A stretch of 64,000 nt of DNA from Leptospiraceae bacterium (GTDB lineage Bacteria; Spirochaetota; Leptospiria; Leptospirales; Leptonemataceae): NCBI GenBank assembly GCA_026005135.1, contig BPKM01000001.1:62001-126000 (forward strand). The letters are read 5' to 3'. Each line of letters opens with the position of its first letter. The first letter of the stretch is position 1. Below, piece by piece: positions 40,316 to 50,047 of this stretch. The translations under genes were made by a program, and so were the position numbers. Below the pieces are notes generated by a model. It was not told the DNA's origin, searched no databases, and saw nothing but the letters and a program-made list of their open reading frames with translations.

Positions 40316-41692
40316 TTAAAATTGAAAAGATAATTGAAATTTAATATTAGTATTTCCTATTTCGTATCCTTTTTCTAAATCTATTGAAATGCCTTTATAT
40401 AAAAAATAACCAGCTGATAGTAGAGATAGAATACCAAGTCCACCATAAATCTGACTTTGTCTATGCCAGTATAACGATTTTTTTCTAGCATGTTCAATAA
40501 TTACATATTGAATTAAGGATAATTCTAATGGATTAACATAATAATTAGGAATAATAGGACTTCGAATAGAATCTAATACTTTTTCTTTTTGTATATTAGC
40601 ATAAGCCCAGCCACCTGCAAAAAATAAACTTTGTATTGTAAGACCAAAAGATAAATCATAATAAGTCCAGTTGGAGATAGCATAATGTTTTTTATAATAA
40701 TAATCTTCGTTATTACCTTCTCTTAAAGTAATATTTAATTTTTTATTAGTTTCTTTTTTTAAATTGATAATAATATTTTTGTCTATATAACCCTGTTTAG
40801 ATATTCGAATTCTATAAATATTCAAAGGAAGTTCTATTTTTAAGGGAGTTTTTCCTACTAGCTTTTCATCAACATAAACCTCTGAATTTTCTGGGCTTGA
40901 TATGATTTCCAATGTTTTTTTTGATATATTTAGACATTCAAAATTTATCATTGAATTAGTAATATGCGAAGAAAAATATTCTTGTTTACAGTTATCATGA
41001 TAAATAGAAATTTTAAATTCTCCTTCTGGAAGGGATAAATCTTTTAAATTTTTTCCATAAGAAATATCATTTACATATACTTGATAGTCTTTTAGAGAAG
41101 TTTTAATATAATATTTATGAATATTGTTTTTTGTTATTTCACTTAGAAAAAAGTCAGCTATTTCTTTAAATTTTAGCAAATTTTCTTGATGATAAGGATT
41201 TTCTTTTGTTATGGAAATTTTTTTTGTTATAAACTGATTATTATAAATATTAAAATAATAAAATTCAATATCAATAGTATCTTTTATAAAAATGATACCA
41301 GTAAGTATAGAATCAGCATTTAGATTTAATAATTGATTTTTTAATTGACTTTTTATGTTTTTGTTTTTATCAAAATTGATAGAAGCATCTGAATTTAAAA
41401 TAAGATTTGCTAAGATATATTTATCGCATTGTTTCTGATATGGATTAAGATTTGAAATAAGATCAGGAATTAATTCAGACTTAATAAAAAATTTTGAACG
41501 TAAAAAAGAAAATAAAAATTTTGGAATACCATTTTCTAAAAAGGTATATTCTTGTTGATGATCCTTTTCTATTAGAGAAAATTTTACTAAATGTATATAA
41601 TAATTTTTTTTACAAAAATAATCCTGAGAAAATAAATGTTTTAATGTTAGATTTATAAATAATAATAAAATTAGATATTTCTTATATAGCAT
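40316..41692 (-). CDS. Exported PEGA-domain protein
   Basis: A 458-residue protein with a signal peptide (MLYKKYLILLLFINLTL). It has an N-terminal part without a recognised fold and a PEGA domain at about residues 260-330 (LEIISSPENSEVYVDEKLVG, then KTPLKIELP). Two to three hydrophobic segments lie near the C-terminus (LTIQSLFFAGGWAY, GGLGILSLLSAGYFLY). PEGA domains are surface or periplasmic beta modules. Its start overlaps the end of smc by 11 bases. Function unknown. Confidence 0.8.
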   Translation of the reverse strand: MLYKKYLILLLFINLTLKHLFSQDYFCKKNYYIHLVKFSLIEKDHQQEYTFLENGIPKFLFSFLRSKFFIKSELIPDLISNLNPYQKQCDKYILANLILNSDASINFDKNKNIKSQLKNQLLNLNADSILTGIIFIKDTIDIEFYYFNIYNNQFITKKISITKENPYHQENLLKFKEIADFFLSEITKNNIHKYYIKTSLKDYQVYVNDISYGKNLKDLSLPEGEFKISIYHDNCKQEYFSSHITNSMINFECLNISKKTLEIISSPENSEVYVDEKLVGKTPLKIELPLNIYRIRISKQGYIDKNIIINLKKETNKKLNITLREGNNEDYYYKKHYAISNWTYYDLSFGLTIQSLFFAGGWAYANIQKEKVLDSIRSPIIPNYYVNPLELSLIQYVIIEHARKKSLYWHRQSQIYGGLGILSLLSAGYFLYKGISIDLEKGYEIGNTNIKFQLSFQF

Positions 41693-44444
41693 GTTTTTCT
41701 TTTAGATTATCTAATTTAACAGATACAATTTTAGAAACTCCGGGTTCTTCCTGTGTAACGCCAAATAAAGCATTAGCTTCTGCCATTGTAAGTTTATTAT
41801 GTGTTATTACTAAAAATTGAGAACGATTAGAAAAGCCATTGAGCATTTTTAGGAACCGTTTAACATTATTATCATCAAGAGGAGCATCAATTTCATCAAG
41901 CAAGCAGAAAGGAGATGGTTTTACTAAATAAATAGCAAACATTAAAGCGATAGCTGTTAAATTTTGTTCACCACCGGACAAAAGAGAAAGAGAAGTGTTT
42001 TTTTTGCCCGGAGGTTGGACCATAATTTGAACGCCACTTTCTAAAGGATTATTTGGATCTGTGAGTGATAATTGAGCATTACCACCACCAAATAAGGTTT
42101 TAAATACGCTTTCAAAATTTGTTTGAATTCTTTCGAAAGTATCTAAAAAGAGCTTTTTTGATTTTTCATCTATTTTGTTTATGATTTCTTTTATATTTTT
42201 TTCTGAATTTTCGATATCTTCTTTTTGTTTTAATAATTCTTCAAAAGATTTTTTAGAAAATTCATATTGCTCAATAGCTAAAGCATTAAATTGCCCCAGT
42301 GCTTGTATTTCGTTTTTTATTCTCTGATATTCTTTTTGTTCTTTTTCGTAATTTAAATTTTGATCCTTACATATATTTATTAATTCAGAAGGACTCATCT
42401 GGAAGTCATTATAAAGTTCTTCTTCTAAATTCATAATTGCTACACGTAAATTTTCTTCTTGTCGTTCATAAGTAGTAATTTCTGGTAATAATTTTTCAAT
42501 CTTTTCTCTTTCTTTTTGAGCACTCTTTCGTAGAGCTTGAATTTTTTCTTTTAAATCTTTTGTGTGTTTTTTAAGATTTTTTAATTGTTCATTGGATTTA
42601 TCAATTTTTTGTTTTAGTTGATTGATTTCTTCTTCTATTTTCTTTTTATTTTCATTAAAATATTCTAATTGGTGTAGATAACTTTTTTCTTCACTTTGTA
42701 AAAATTCCAATCTTTCTTTGCTTTCGTCTATTTGAACTTTTATAGAATCTCTTGCCTCTATAGAAGTTGTTTTTCGAACTTCATAATCTCGTAATAGAAT
42801 TTCCATCTGGACTTTTTGTTGTTTTAATTTTTCTATATCTTTTTCAAGATTAGAACGTATCTTATATAATTCTTTAATATGTTTTTGTATATTACTTTTT
42901 TGTTGTTGTAAATAATTCATTTTATAATCAATTTCTTCTTTTTTAGAAAAGACACCGGTTTCTCCAAAAAAGATTTCTCTAAATTCCTGTTCAATAGTTT
43001 TATATTGTATAAAATCCTGTTTAGCTTTTTCTACTGGAATAGAATCAATTATATTAAGCATCTGAGATGGATTAATACTTCCATCTAAAAGTAATTGTTT
43101 TAATTCAAGAATTTTATTAATAATAATTTCGTAATAAGATTCAATATTATTTTCTAATATTCTTCTTTTTTCTTCGCCTTGTTTTAGCTCTTTTTGACGT
43201 GTTTGTAAATTATTAATTAGTTCTTCTGTTAATTGTTTTAATTTTTCTAATTCTTGGTTATATTCATTTTCTATCTGTTCTATTTTTTTTAATTCTTGTT
43301 CTTCTTCGAAGAATGTTTGTTGTATTTTTTCCTGAAACTCTTTAATTCTATTTTCTGCAATTTGTATATTTTGTTTTATATTCTCAATTTCTTGACCAAG
43401 ATCAAGTTCTATTTGTAAAGATTCCTGATATTTCTTTTCTATAGATTTTAGATATTTCGCTTCGCTTTTTAAACGTTTATGTAATTGTTCTAATTTTATT
43501 TTAATATTTTTTTCTTCTTCTTGCATTCTTTTAATTTCTTCTTTTTTAGATTCTAATTGATTAATAAATTGATGGTATTCAATTTCAATATTTTGCATTG
43601 ATTCTAAATCTTTTTGATTTTTCTGTTCTAACTCATCAATCTCTAATTCTGATTTTGTAATATTTTGAAAAATTTGGTTTTTTAAATTTAATAATTCTTT
43701 TAATTTATTTGAAACTTGTTCTTCTTTTTCTTTTAAAGAAGTATATTTTAAATATCGTAAGTTTAAATCATGCTTATCTAAATATTCTTTTAATTTTAAA
43801 TATTGTTTTGTTTTACGAGCTTGTTTTTCTAATTGATTTAATTCTTTTTCTTTTTCTTTTAAAATATCATTTAATCGAAGTAAATTTTGTTTTGTATCTT
43901 CCAACCGTTTTAAAGTCTCTTGTTTTTCTGATTTAAAACGAGAAATACCTGCTGCTTCGTCAAAAATAAATCTTCGTTCTTCTGGAGAGGCTTTTAAGAT
44001 TTCTGCCATTTTTCCCTGTTCCATAATGGAATAGGCAGTTTTACCTATACCAGTATCCATTAAAATTCTATCAATTTCTTTACGAGTTGTTTTTTTTCCG
44101 TTTAACAAATATTCACTACTACTATTTACATATATTCTTCTGGATACAATGACTTCATCGAGATCAACAGGTAAAGTTCTATCTGTATTATCAAAATATA
44201 TTTCTACTTCTGCCATTCCTGCTGGTTTTCTGGTTTCTGAACCAAGAAAAATAACATCTTCCATGCTTTTGCCACGTAGTGCTTTACTTGATTTCTCTCC
44301 AAGAGCCCATCTTACTGCATCTACTATATTGGATTTACCACATCCATTAGGTCCGACTATAGCAGTTATACCTTTTTCTAAAATTATATTGGTTTCGTCT
44401 GCAAAAGATTTAAAACCAACTAACCGAATTTTTTTTACTTGCAT
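41682..44444 (-). CDS. smc: SMC chromosome segregation protein, short form
   Basis: Structural maintenance of chromosomes ATPase. The N-terminal head has Walker A GPNGCGKSNIVDAVRWALG and the R-loop region. Long coiled coils fill the middle. The C-terminal head has the signature LSLLSGGEQNLTAIAL, Walker B FCLLDEIDAPLDDNN and the D-loop. It should compact and segregate DNA, probably with ScpA/ScpB, which are not seen here. At 920 residues it is well below the usual 1150-1200, and I cannot find the normal hinge: only a short region around residues 440-510 (with FFGETGVFSKK) interrupts the coils. Other spirochaetes also have short SMCs as far as I recall. The PEGA gene overlaps its end. Confidence 0.92.
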   Translation of the reverse strand: MQVKKIRLVGFKSFADETNIILEKGITAIVGPNGCGKSNIVDAVRWALGEKSSKALRGKSMEDVIFLGSETRKPAGMAEVEIYFDNTDRTLPVDLDEVIVSRRIYVNSSSEYLLNGKKTTRKEIDRILMDTGIGKTAYSIMEQGKMAEILKASPEERRFIFDEAAGISRFKSEKQETLKRLEDTKQNLLRLNDILKEKEKELNQLEKQARKTKQYLKLKEYLDKHDLNLRYLKYTSLKEKEEQVSNKLKELLNLKNQIFQNITKSELEIDELEQKNQKDLESMQNIEIEYHQFINQLESKKEEIKRMQEEEKNIKIKLEQLHKRLKSEAKYLKSIEKKYQESLQIELDLGQEIENIKQNIQIAENRIKEFQEKIQQTFFEEEQELKKIEQIENEYNQELEKLKQLTEELINNLQTRQKELKQGEEKRRILENNIESYYEIIINKILELKQLLLDGSINPSQMLNIIDSIPVEKAKQDFIQYKTIEQEFREIFFGETGVFSKKEEIDYKMNYLQQQKSNIQKHIKELYKIRSNLEKDIEKLKQQKVQMEILLRDYEVRKTTSIEARDSIKVQIDESKERLEFLQSEEKSYLHQLEYFNENKKKIEEEINQLKQKIDKSNEQLKNLKKHTKDLKEKIQALRKSAQKEREKIEKLLPEITTYERQEENLRVAIMNLEEELYNDFQMSPSELINICKDQNLNYEKEQKEYQRIKNEIQALGQFNALAIEQYEFSKKSFEELLKQKEDIENSEKNIKEIINKIDEKSKKLFLDTFERIQTNFESVFKTLFGGGNAQLSLTDPNNPLESGVQIMVQPPGKKNTSLSLLSGGEQNLTAIALMFAIYLVKPSPFCLLDEIDAPLDDNNVKRFLKMLNGFSNRSQFLVITHNKLTMAEANALFGVTQEEPGVSKIVSVKLDNLKEKHAI

Positions 44445-44732
44445 GGTTGAAAGTTTAGAATTCTATTCTCAGGCTGTACGTCAAGTATTTGAAAAGCCAG
44501 AATTTGAGTGATTTAGTTGTATTCATAAACTTTTTTAAATATAAATTTATAACATAAACATCCAGTTTTATAATCCGAAAGATAATTTTGTAAAATTTTT
44601 TAAATATTTTAAGGTATAAAAAAATATTTTAATTCTATAAATTCAGTTTATATATAGAAATATTATTAAAATAAAGATAAAAATTAAATTTTTTATTGCC
44701 TTTAAATTTAGAATCATAAAATTATAAAATAT

Positions 44733-45152
44733 ATGGAGCATAAACCTTCAAAAATTTTAACAGAAAAAGAAAGAATTATTTTAATACAAAAAGGCAAAGA
44801 AGCATTTAAAAACAAAGATTATAAATTAGCAAAAGAATGTTTTTTAAAAGCAAATTATAAAGAAGGTCTTATACAGCTTGGTGATTATTATATGTACGAG
44901 AAACGATTACCACTCTTAGCTTATGGCTATTATAAAAAAGCTGGAGCAATAGATAAAGTAGAAGATTTACATAGAAGAATGATTTTAGCCTTAGGAAAAT
45001 GGATAGGAGAAGATAAAATAAAACCAGAATCTTTACAAAAATTTAAAGCACAAGCGGAGCAAGTAGATAAAGATGGAATGATTAAAGTGCAGGTGGATCC
45101 GAAGTTATTAGAAACTGCTAAGAATATATTAAAAAAATATGGGACAAAATAA
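44733..45152 (+). CDS. TPR-like small protein
   Basis: A 139-residue all-helical protein with one to two TPR-like hairpins (KGKEAFKNKDYKLAKECFLKA, then GLIQLGDYYMYEKRLPLLAY) and a charged C-terminus. The name is by pattern only. Its end overlaps the start of the first sigma-54 activator by 14 bases, so the two are translationally linked. As that activator has no sensor domain of its own, this protein may be its partner (inference). The 288 bases upstream, shared with divergent smc, show no clear promoter. Confidence 0.75.
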   Translation: MEHKPSKILTEKERIILIQKGKEAFKNKDYKLAKECFLKANYKEGLIQLGDYYMYEKRLPLLAYGYYKKAGAIDKVEDLHRRMILALGKWIGEDKIKPESLQKFKAQAEQVDKDGMIKVQVDPKLLETAKNILKKYGTK

Positions 45153-46119
45153 AATAGAAAATGCATTTATTGGAGCTACCTTTGTATATACTCCAAATGG
45201 AAAAATGTCAAAAATTTTTGAACTCATAGAAAAATATGCTCCTTTACCTAATCCATTATTAATTACTGGAGAGACTGGAACAGGAAAAGAACAAATAGTA
45301 AAAATGATTCATGCTTTATCGAAACGACCGGGAAAATTGGTTAGTGTAAATTTATCTGCTATACCACATGATCTAATAGAAAATGAATTATTTGGTCATG
45401 TTAAAGGTGCCTTTACTGGTGCAGATACAACAACAGAAGGTTTAATAGAAAAAGCATCTTATGGAAGTCTATTTTTAGACGAAATAGGAGAAATACCTTT
45501 ACAATATCAGATAAAATTATTACGAGTAATACAGGATAATGAATATGAAAAAATTGGTTCTAATAAAACAATAAAATCTACTGCAAGATTTATTTTTGCA
45601 ACAAGCAAAGATTTAGAATTAGAAATGAAAAAAAAACGATTTAGAGAAGATCTATATTATAGAATTTCAACTTTTCATATACATCTACCTTCATTACGTG
45701 AACGTAAAGAAGATATTCCTTTATTAGTGGAACATTTTTTATGGATGATTAAACAGCAATATAATAAAAAATTAAAAATTCATTCCGAAGTTATAGATAA
45801 ATTTTTAGAATATCATTGGCCCGGTAATGTTAGAGAGCTTGAAAATATAATTCATCGTATAGCAATGACAATCAATAGAGAAGAAATAACAATAGAAGAT
45901 TTACCTGAAGAATTTATTCGCAATGTTGATATTGATCATAAAATTATAGAATATAAGAGAAAAAAAGAAGAATTGCAGGAATTCGAAAAAAATCTAATTA
46001 AAGAAATTGTAACGTATTATCAGGGTAATTTATACAAAGCTTCTAGAAAACTAAATATATCAAGAGGTGCTATTCAATATAAAATAAAAAAATATAATAT
46101 AAAAGTTTTTAAAACATGA
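45139..46119 (+). CDS. Sigma-54 activator without receiver domain (first of tandem pair)
   Basis: A 326-residue enhancer-binding protein with almost nothing before the AAA+ domain. Walker A is GETGTGKE, the loop is GAFTGA, Walker B is SLFLDEIGEI, followed by REDLYYRIS and the WPGNVRELEN motif. The C-terminal HTH contains NLYKASRKLNISRGAIQYKIKKY. The lack of a regulatory domain means its activity must be set by a partner, its own level or a separate protein. It overlaps the TPR gene before it (14 bases) and the second activator after it (4 bases). Confidence 0.92.
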   Translation: MGQNKIENAFIGATFVYTPNGKMSKIFELIEKYAPLPNPLLITGETGTGKEQIVKMIHALSKRPGKLVSVNLSAIPHDLIENELFGHVKGAFTGADTTTEGLIEKASYGSLFLDEIGEIPLQYQIKLLRVIQDNEYEKIGSNKTIKSTARFIFATSKDLELEMKKKRFREDLYYRISTFHIHLPSLRERKEDIPLLVEHFLWMIKQQYNKKLKIHSEVIDKFLEYHWPGNVRELENIIHRIAMTINREEITIEDLPEEFIRNVDIDHKIIEYKRKKEELQEFEKNLIKEIVTYYQGNLYKASRKLNISRGAIQYKIKKYNIKVFKT

Positions 46120-47337
46120 TGAAAATTCCCCATCATTTAAATGAAATCATTATTAAACTTTTTCGAAATGGATGGATTTCCAGAAAGCAGTTACGAGAAT
46201 TAGAAGAAAAATTAAAAGAAAAAATCATACATTCCGAGAAAGAATTATTAGATTATTTATTAAATCAAAATTGGGTAGAAGAAAGTGATTTATCTGAAAT
46301 TCATATTTTACTAAAATATAAAGAAATTCCAAAAGATTTTCATTTAATACCTGGTTCATTAAATCCAAGAATGGAAGAAGTTTATAAGATTGCACGTAAA
46401 ATGGCAGAAGTAGATACAACACTTCTTATTTTAGGTGAATCTGGCGTTGGTAAATCAAGATTAGCTCGAATGATACACGAAAGGAGCCATAGAAAAAATA
46501 AACCATTTGTAACTGTTTCTTGTGGTAGCATTCCAGAAAATTTATTAGAATCAGAATTATTTGGAGTAGAAAAAGGTGCCTATACTGGTGCACATAAAAG
46601 CAGAGAAGGTAAATTTAAAGTTGCAGATGGTGGAACAATTTTTTTAGACGAAATCGCTGAATTACCTTTAAACTTACAGGTTAAATTACTTCGTGTATTA
46701 CAGGAAAAAACTATTGAACCATTGGGTAGTGCAGAAGAAATTAAAGTAGATGTTAGAGTTATTGCAGCTACAAATAAAAATTTAGAAGAACTTGTTAAAA
46801 ATGGTTTATTCCGCGAAGATCTTTATTATCGATTAAATGTTGTTCCATTGGTTATGTTACCCTTACGAGAAAGAAAAGAAGATATTGAAAATTTATCGAT
46901 TTATTTTTTAGAACAATTTAAAAAAAAATATGGTAAAAAGTTTTTTATCAATGATCCACTTTTATGGAAAATTTTAAAAGAATATGATTGGCCAGGTAAT
47001 ATTAGAGAATTAGAGAATACTATTGAGAGATTATGTGTTTTATCAGATACAGGAGAATTACAGGTAGAAGATTTACCGGAAAAGATATTGCAAGAAATTT
47101 GATAAAAATGTTTTATATAAATTTACAACTGAATCTCAAACAGAAAAAAAAGAATATTTATATAATCATTTTCCTACCTTAGAAGAAGTAGAGAAAGAAC
47201 ATATTATAAGGACATTAATTTTAACCAATGGTAAAATTCAGGATGCTTCTGAACTCTTAGGAATACATAGGAATACTTTACGGTTAAAAATAGAAAAATA
47301 TCAATTAAAAAAATACTTTAAAGAAATCAAAAAATAG
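46116..47337 (+). pseudogene. Sigma-54 activator, HTH split off by a frameshift (second of tandem pair)
   Basis: The first frame (46116-47102) encodes an unusual 85-residue N-terminal region and a complete AAA+ domain. That domain has Walker A GESGVGKS, loop GAYTGA, Walker B TIFLDEIAEL, FREDLYYRLN and WPGNIRELEN. The frame ends at TGA just after LPEKILQEI. In the next frame 47101-47337 encodes a clean Fis-type HTH (HIIRTLILTNGKIQDASELLG, then RNTLRLKIEKYQL). Dropping one T from the TTT at 47098-47100 joins both (ILQEIDKNVLYKF) into a protein of about 406 residues. As read, the protein would lack DNA binding. Its ATG overlaps the first activator's stop. Confidence 0.87.
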
Positions 47338-47377
47338 TCGATTCTTTCTTTAGAAATTATTTGTTTTAGGAGCCTTT

Positions 47378-48163
47378 ATGTTATCTATACAACAGATAGA
47401 TGAATTATGGGAATTATATAAAAATCAGCAGTATCAAAAAGTTATTGAAAATTTTAATGAATCCGAAATTCAAAATCTAAATGATAATTTAAAAGAAATA
47501 TATTATTTAACGTTATTGGAATTAGATAGTAATGTTAAAATTCCAGAAACTAATGGTATTTTTAAAGAGTTATTATCTGCAATGTATGATTATTATTCAA
47601 TGAATTATTTATATTGTACCAGAAAATTAAGTAATTGGATTATAAAAAAAGGACTTTATTCTCAATGGATTCTTGATCGTTTTTTCGAATCTGCAAGACG
47701 ATCCAATCAATATAATTATACAATTAAAGTATGTGAATATTTTATTCAAAAAAATAGAGTAAATACAAAAATTATAAAAGAAATTTTTTATGCTTATTAT
47801 CAATTAAGAGAATATACAGAAGCATTAAAATATTTTGAGCTCTATAGAGAATTATTTGATGAAAATGATCTACAAACAGTAGGTATAGTATTAATCAAAT
47901 TAAGAAAATATAAAGAAGCAGAAAGAATTTTATTAAGTGTTTATAAAAAAATTACTGGAAAAGAGTATCAAAATCATTACGAAAAATATGAATCTTATTA
48001 CAAAAATAAATATAAAGAACTTAAAGAAAAATATATAAATAATCAAATACATGATGATAAAGAATTATCTGAATTTGCTATGTCCTGTTTATTTCATAAA
48101 GAATATAGAATAGCATTACAATTATTTACCAGACTAAAAAATAAATTAGAAAAAGCGGCTTAA
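47378..48163 (+). CDS. TPR-repeat protein
   Basis: A 261-residue protein made of helical repeats of TPR type along its length (for example EIFYAYYQLREYTEALKYF and VGIVLIKLRKYKEAERILL). There is no signal peptide or membrane segment. An AGGAG ribosome site precedes the ATG. Its end overlaps the convergent HAD gene by four bases. It follows the two sigma-54 activators at 40 bases and may be co-transcribed. A role is not predictable. Confidence 0.8.
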   Translation: MLSIQQIDELWELYKNQQYQKVIENFNESEIQNLNDNLKEIYYLTLLELDSNVKIPETNGIFKELLSAMYDYYSMNYLYCTRKLSNWIIKKGLYSQWILDRFFESARRSNQYNYTIKVCEYFIQKNRVNTKIIKEIFYAYYQLREYTEALKYFELYRELFDENDLQTVGIVLIKLRKYKEAERILLSVYKKITGKEYQNHYEKYESYYKNKYKELKEKYINNQIHDDKELSEFAMSCLFHKEYRIALQLFTRLKNKLEKAA

Positions 48164-48849
48164 AAATATTTTAATAAATCTTTAATTGAAGAAATATGTA
48201 GAATTGCTCCATTTCTTTCTGATTGTTCTCCATGCCCATAATCTGCAGCAATAAATAAAATATGATTTTTTTCTGCAGCAATTCTATCTGATGCCCTATC
48301 TCCTATTATAACACATTCTTCTGGTTTTAAATGATGTTTTTCAATAGTTTTTTGTACAAGTTCTATTTTATTAAATATTGTTTGATTATCAATACAGGGG
48401 ATGTCATAAAAATAATCATAAATTTGATTTACTTTTAAAATCGCTTCTACATAAGGTTTTCTACCATTAGAAGCAGCAAAAATTTTATAATTTTTATTAT
48501 AAAGATATTTTATAACTTCTTCTACACCATCATAATGTAGACCTTCTCCATTTTCGATTCTTTGAACAAGTATTTTTAAAACATTATTGCTGATTTCCTG
48601 TCTTTCGGATTCATCCAGATCTGGTAGTAGATTTTCAAATATTTCTTTTACTGGTAAACCAACATATTGTAAGATTTCTTCTAACGTTGGAAGTTTTTTC
48701 TTGTAATTTTTATTTTTAAAAAATTCTAAAATAGATTGATGATATACTTCTTCTAACATGTGTTCACTGGAAAATAATGTTCCATCAACATCAAAAAAAA
48801 TATTTTTTATTTTAGATAATTTATTTCTTATTTCTTCTTGATTTTTCAT
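48160..48849 (-). CDS. HAD-superfamily phosphatase, phosphoglycolate phosphatase-like
   Basis: A 229-residue hydrolase. Motif I is FFDVDGTLFSS with nucleophile and acid aspartates, motif II is FAASNGRK, and motif IV is CVIIGDRASDRIAAEKN, with a helical cap between about residues 20 and 95. The closest general type is Gph-like phosphatase, but the substrate is open. I take the ATG at 48849, which has GGAG before it and lies four bases after the upstream stop. An earlier ATG at 48876 would overlap the kinase-like gene by 23 bases. Confidence 0.87.
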   Translation of the reverse strand: MKNQEEIRNKLSKIKNIFFDVDGTLFSSEHMLEEVYHQSILEFFKNKNYKKKLPTLEEILQYVGLPVKEIFENLLPDLDESERQEISNNVLKILVQRIENGEGLHYDGVEEVIKYLYNKNYKIFAASNGRKPYVEAILKVNQIYDYFYDIPCIDNQTIFNKIELVQKTIEKHHLKPEECVIIGDRASDRIAAEKNHILFIAADYGHGEQSERNGAILHISSIKDLLKYF

Positions 48850-48853
48850 ATCT

Positions 48854-49951
48854 TTACTCCAGTCCAAATGATTCAATAAATTTTTCTAATACTTCAATAT
48901 GTTCTTTTTCTGGATTTAATATCCCATCACCATAATCATAGAGATGTTCATCAAATAAATGAAAGTCAAATAATTTTAATTCAAATTCTGGTATAGTAAT
49001 AATTATATTTTCTGTATGAATATCTAAAATTAATTTTTCTTCTTTTGCTAATCTTTCTGTAAAACGGATTAAACGCTTTAAATCTTCTTTTATTTTAATT
49101 AAAATCTTTTTTTTAATATAACCAAAATTACCAATATCGAATGTAAATTCATAAGTTGGTGGTATAATATAGCGTAATAATTTGTTTTTATGCTGGATTT
49201 TTTTCCCTCCTTTTGCAAATTCTTTTAAGTGTTTACCAGTAAGCATTAACTGTACATCCATGGGACGTATTGTTTCTATATGATTGTTACTAAAGGGGCG
49301 ATTTCTATATCTCATACCCATAAAAAATCGTGTAGGTATTACTAAATCTGGTAGATTTTCTTTAACAATTGCATAATGATATCTTTCTAATCCTAAACGT
49401 AAAAAATTAAACCATAAATATTCTCTTTTGGGTTTTATCATTTTATTAGATAAGTATTCAAATAATGCGAATTCTTCTTTTGTTAGAAATTTTTCTGGAT
49501 ATTTCTGTACTTCTTTAAATAGGCTACCACAAATGGGATCAGAAGGTAAAATAGATTTGGAAATTTTTACTACCATTTTCCATGGTAATGCATAGACAAA
49601 CTTATAAGAACCTCTCCCTATAAATGTTTCATTAGAAATTGGCATAAATTCATCTAAGTATTCTCTTCCATATCTATAACTAATTCGAAAAGCATGAGAA
49701 ACAGGAAAGATTCTTTCGTATAATTTTCTTATCCAATTAGATTGTCTTAATTGAAAATCTATAGGAATTTCATCAAGCGATGGAGCTATGGTTTCTTTTG
49801 CTTTTTGTAAGGCTTTTTCTATCCATTCTTCACTAATAGAATCAACAATATTTTTTATTGCATCACGTGTTAAAAAGCCTCTTTCTTCTATTTTTTTACT
49901 GGCTTTTTTTATGCGTGCTTTAACTCTTAAATAAATATCTTTAAACTTCAC
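48854..49951 (-). CDS. Protein-kinase-like fold protein, atypical
   Basis: A 365-residue protein that looks like a diverged kinase. It has a glycine loop FIGRGSYKFVYALP followed by MVVKISKS (Lys near 131), a catalytic-loop-like LDIHTENIII (about 316) and an LFDFHLFDE metal-loop-like segment (about 333). There is no membrane segment. This resembles small-molecule or lipid-linked kinases more than Ser/Thr kinases. An N-terminal helical stretch (1-80) precedes it. It is probably co-transcribed with the HAD phosphatase four bases downstream, a kinase/phosphatase pairing of interest. The substrate is unknown. Confidence 0.65.
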   Translation of the reverse strand: MKFKDIYLRVKARIKKASKKIEERGFLTRDAIKNIVDSISEEWIEKALQKAKETIAPSLDEIPIDFQLRQSNWIRKLYERIFPVSHAFRISYRYGREYLDEFMPISNETFIGRGSYKFVYALPWKMVVKISKSILPSDPICGSLFKEVQKYPEKFLTKEEFALFEYLSNKMIKPKREYLWFNFLRLGLERYHYAIVKENLPDLVIPTRFFMGMRYRNRPFSNNHIETIRPMDVQLMLTGKHLKEFAKGGKKIQHKNKLLRYIIPPTYEFTFDIGNFGYIKKKILIKIKEDLKRLIRFTERLAKEEKLILDIHTENIIITIPEFELKLFDFHLFDEHLYDYGDGILNPEKEHIEVLEKFIESFGLE

Positions 49952-50047
49952 AGATACAAAAATATTTATGGATTTGTTTTAAAAAACAAAATTTTATAAA
50001 AACAAAGAATAAATGTAAGCACTCATTTTATATTTTTATAAATTATT

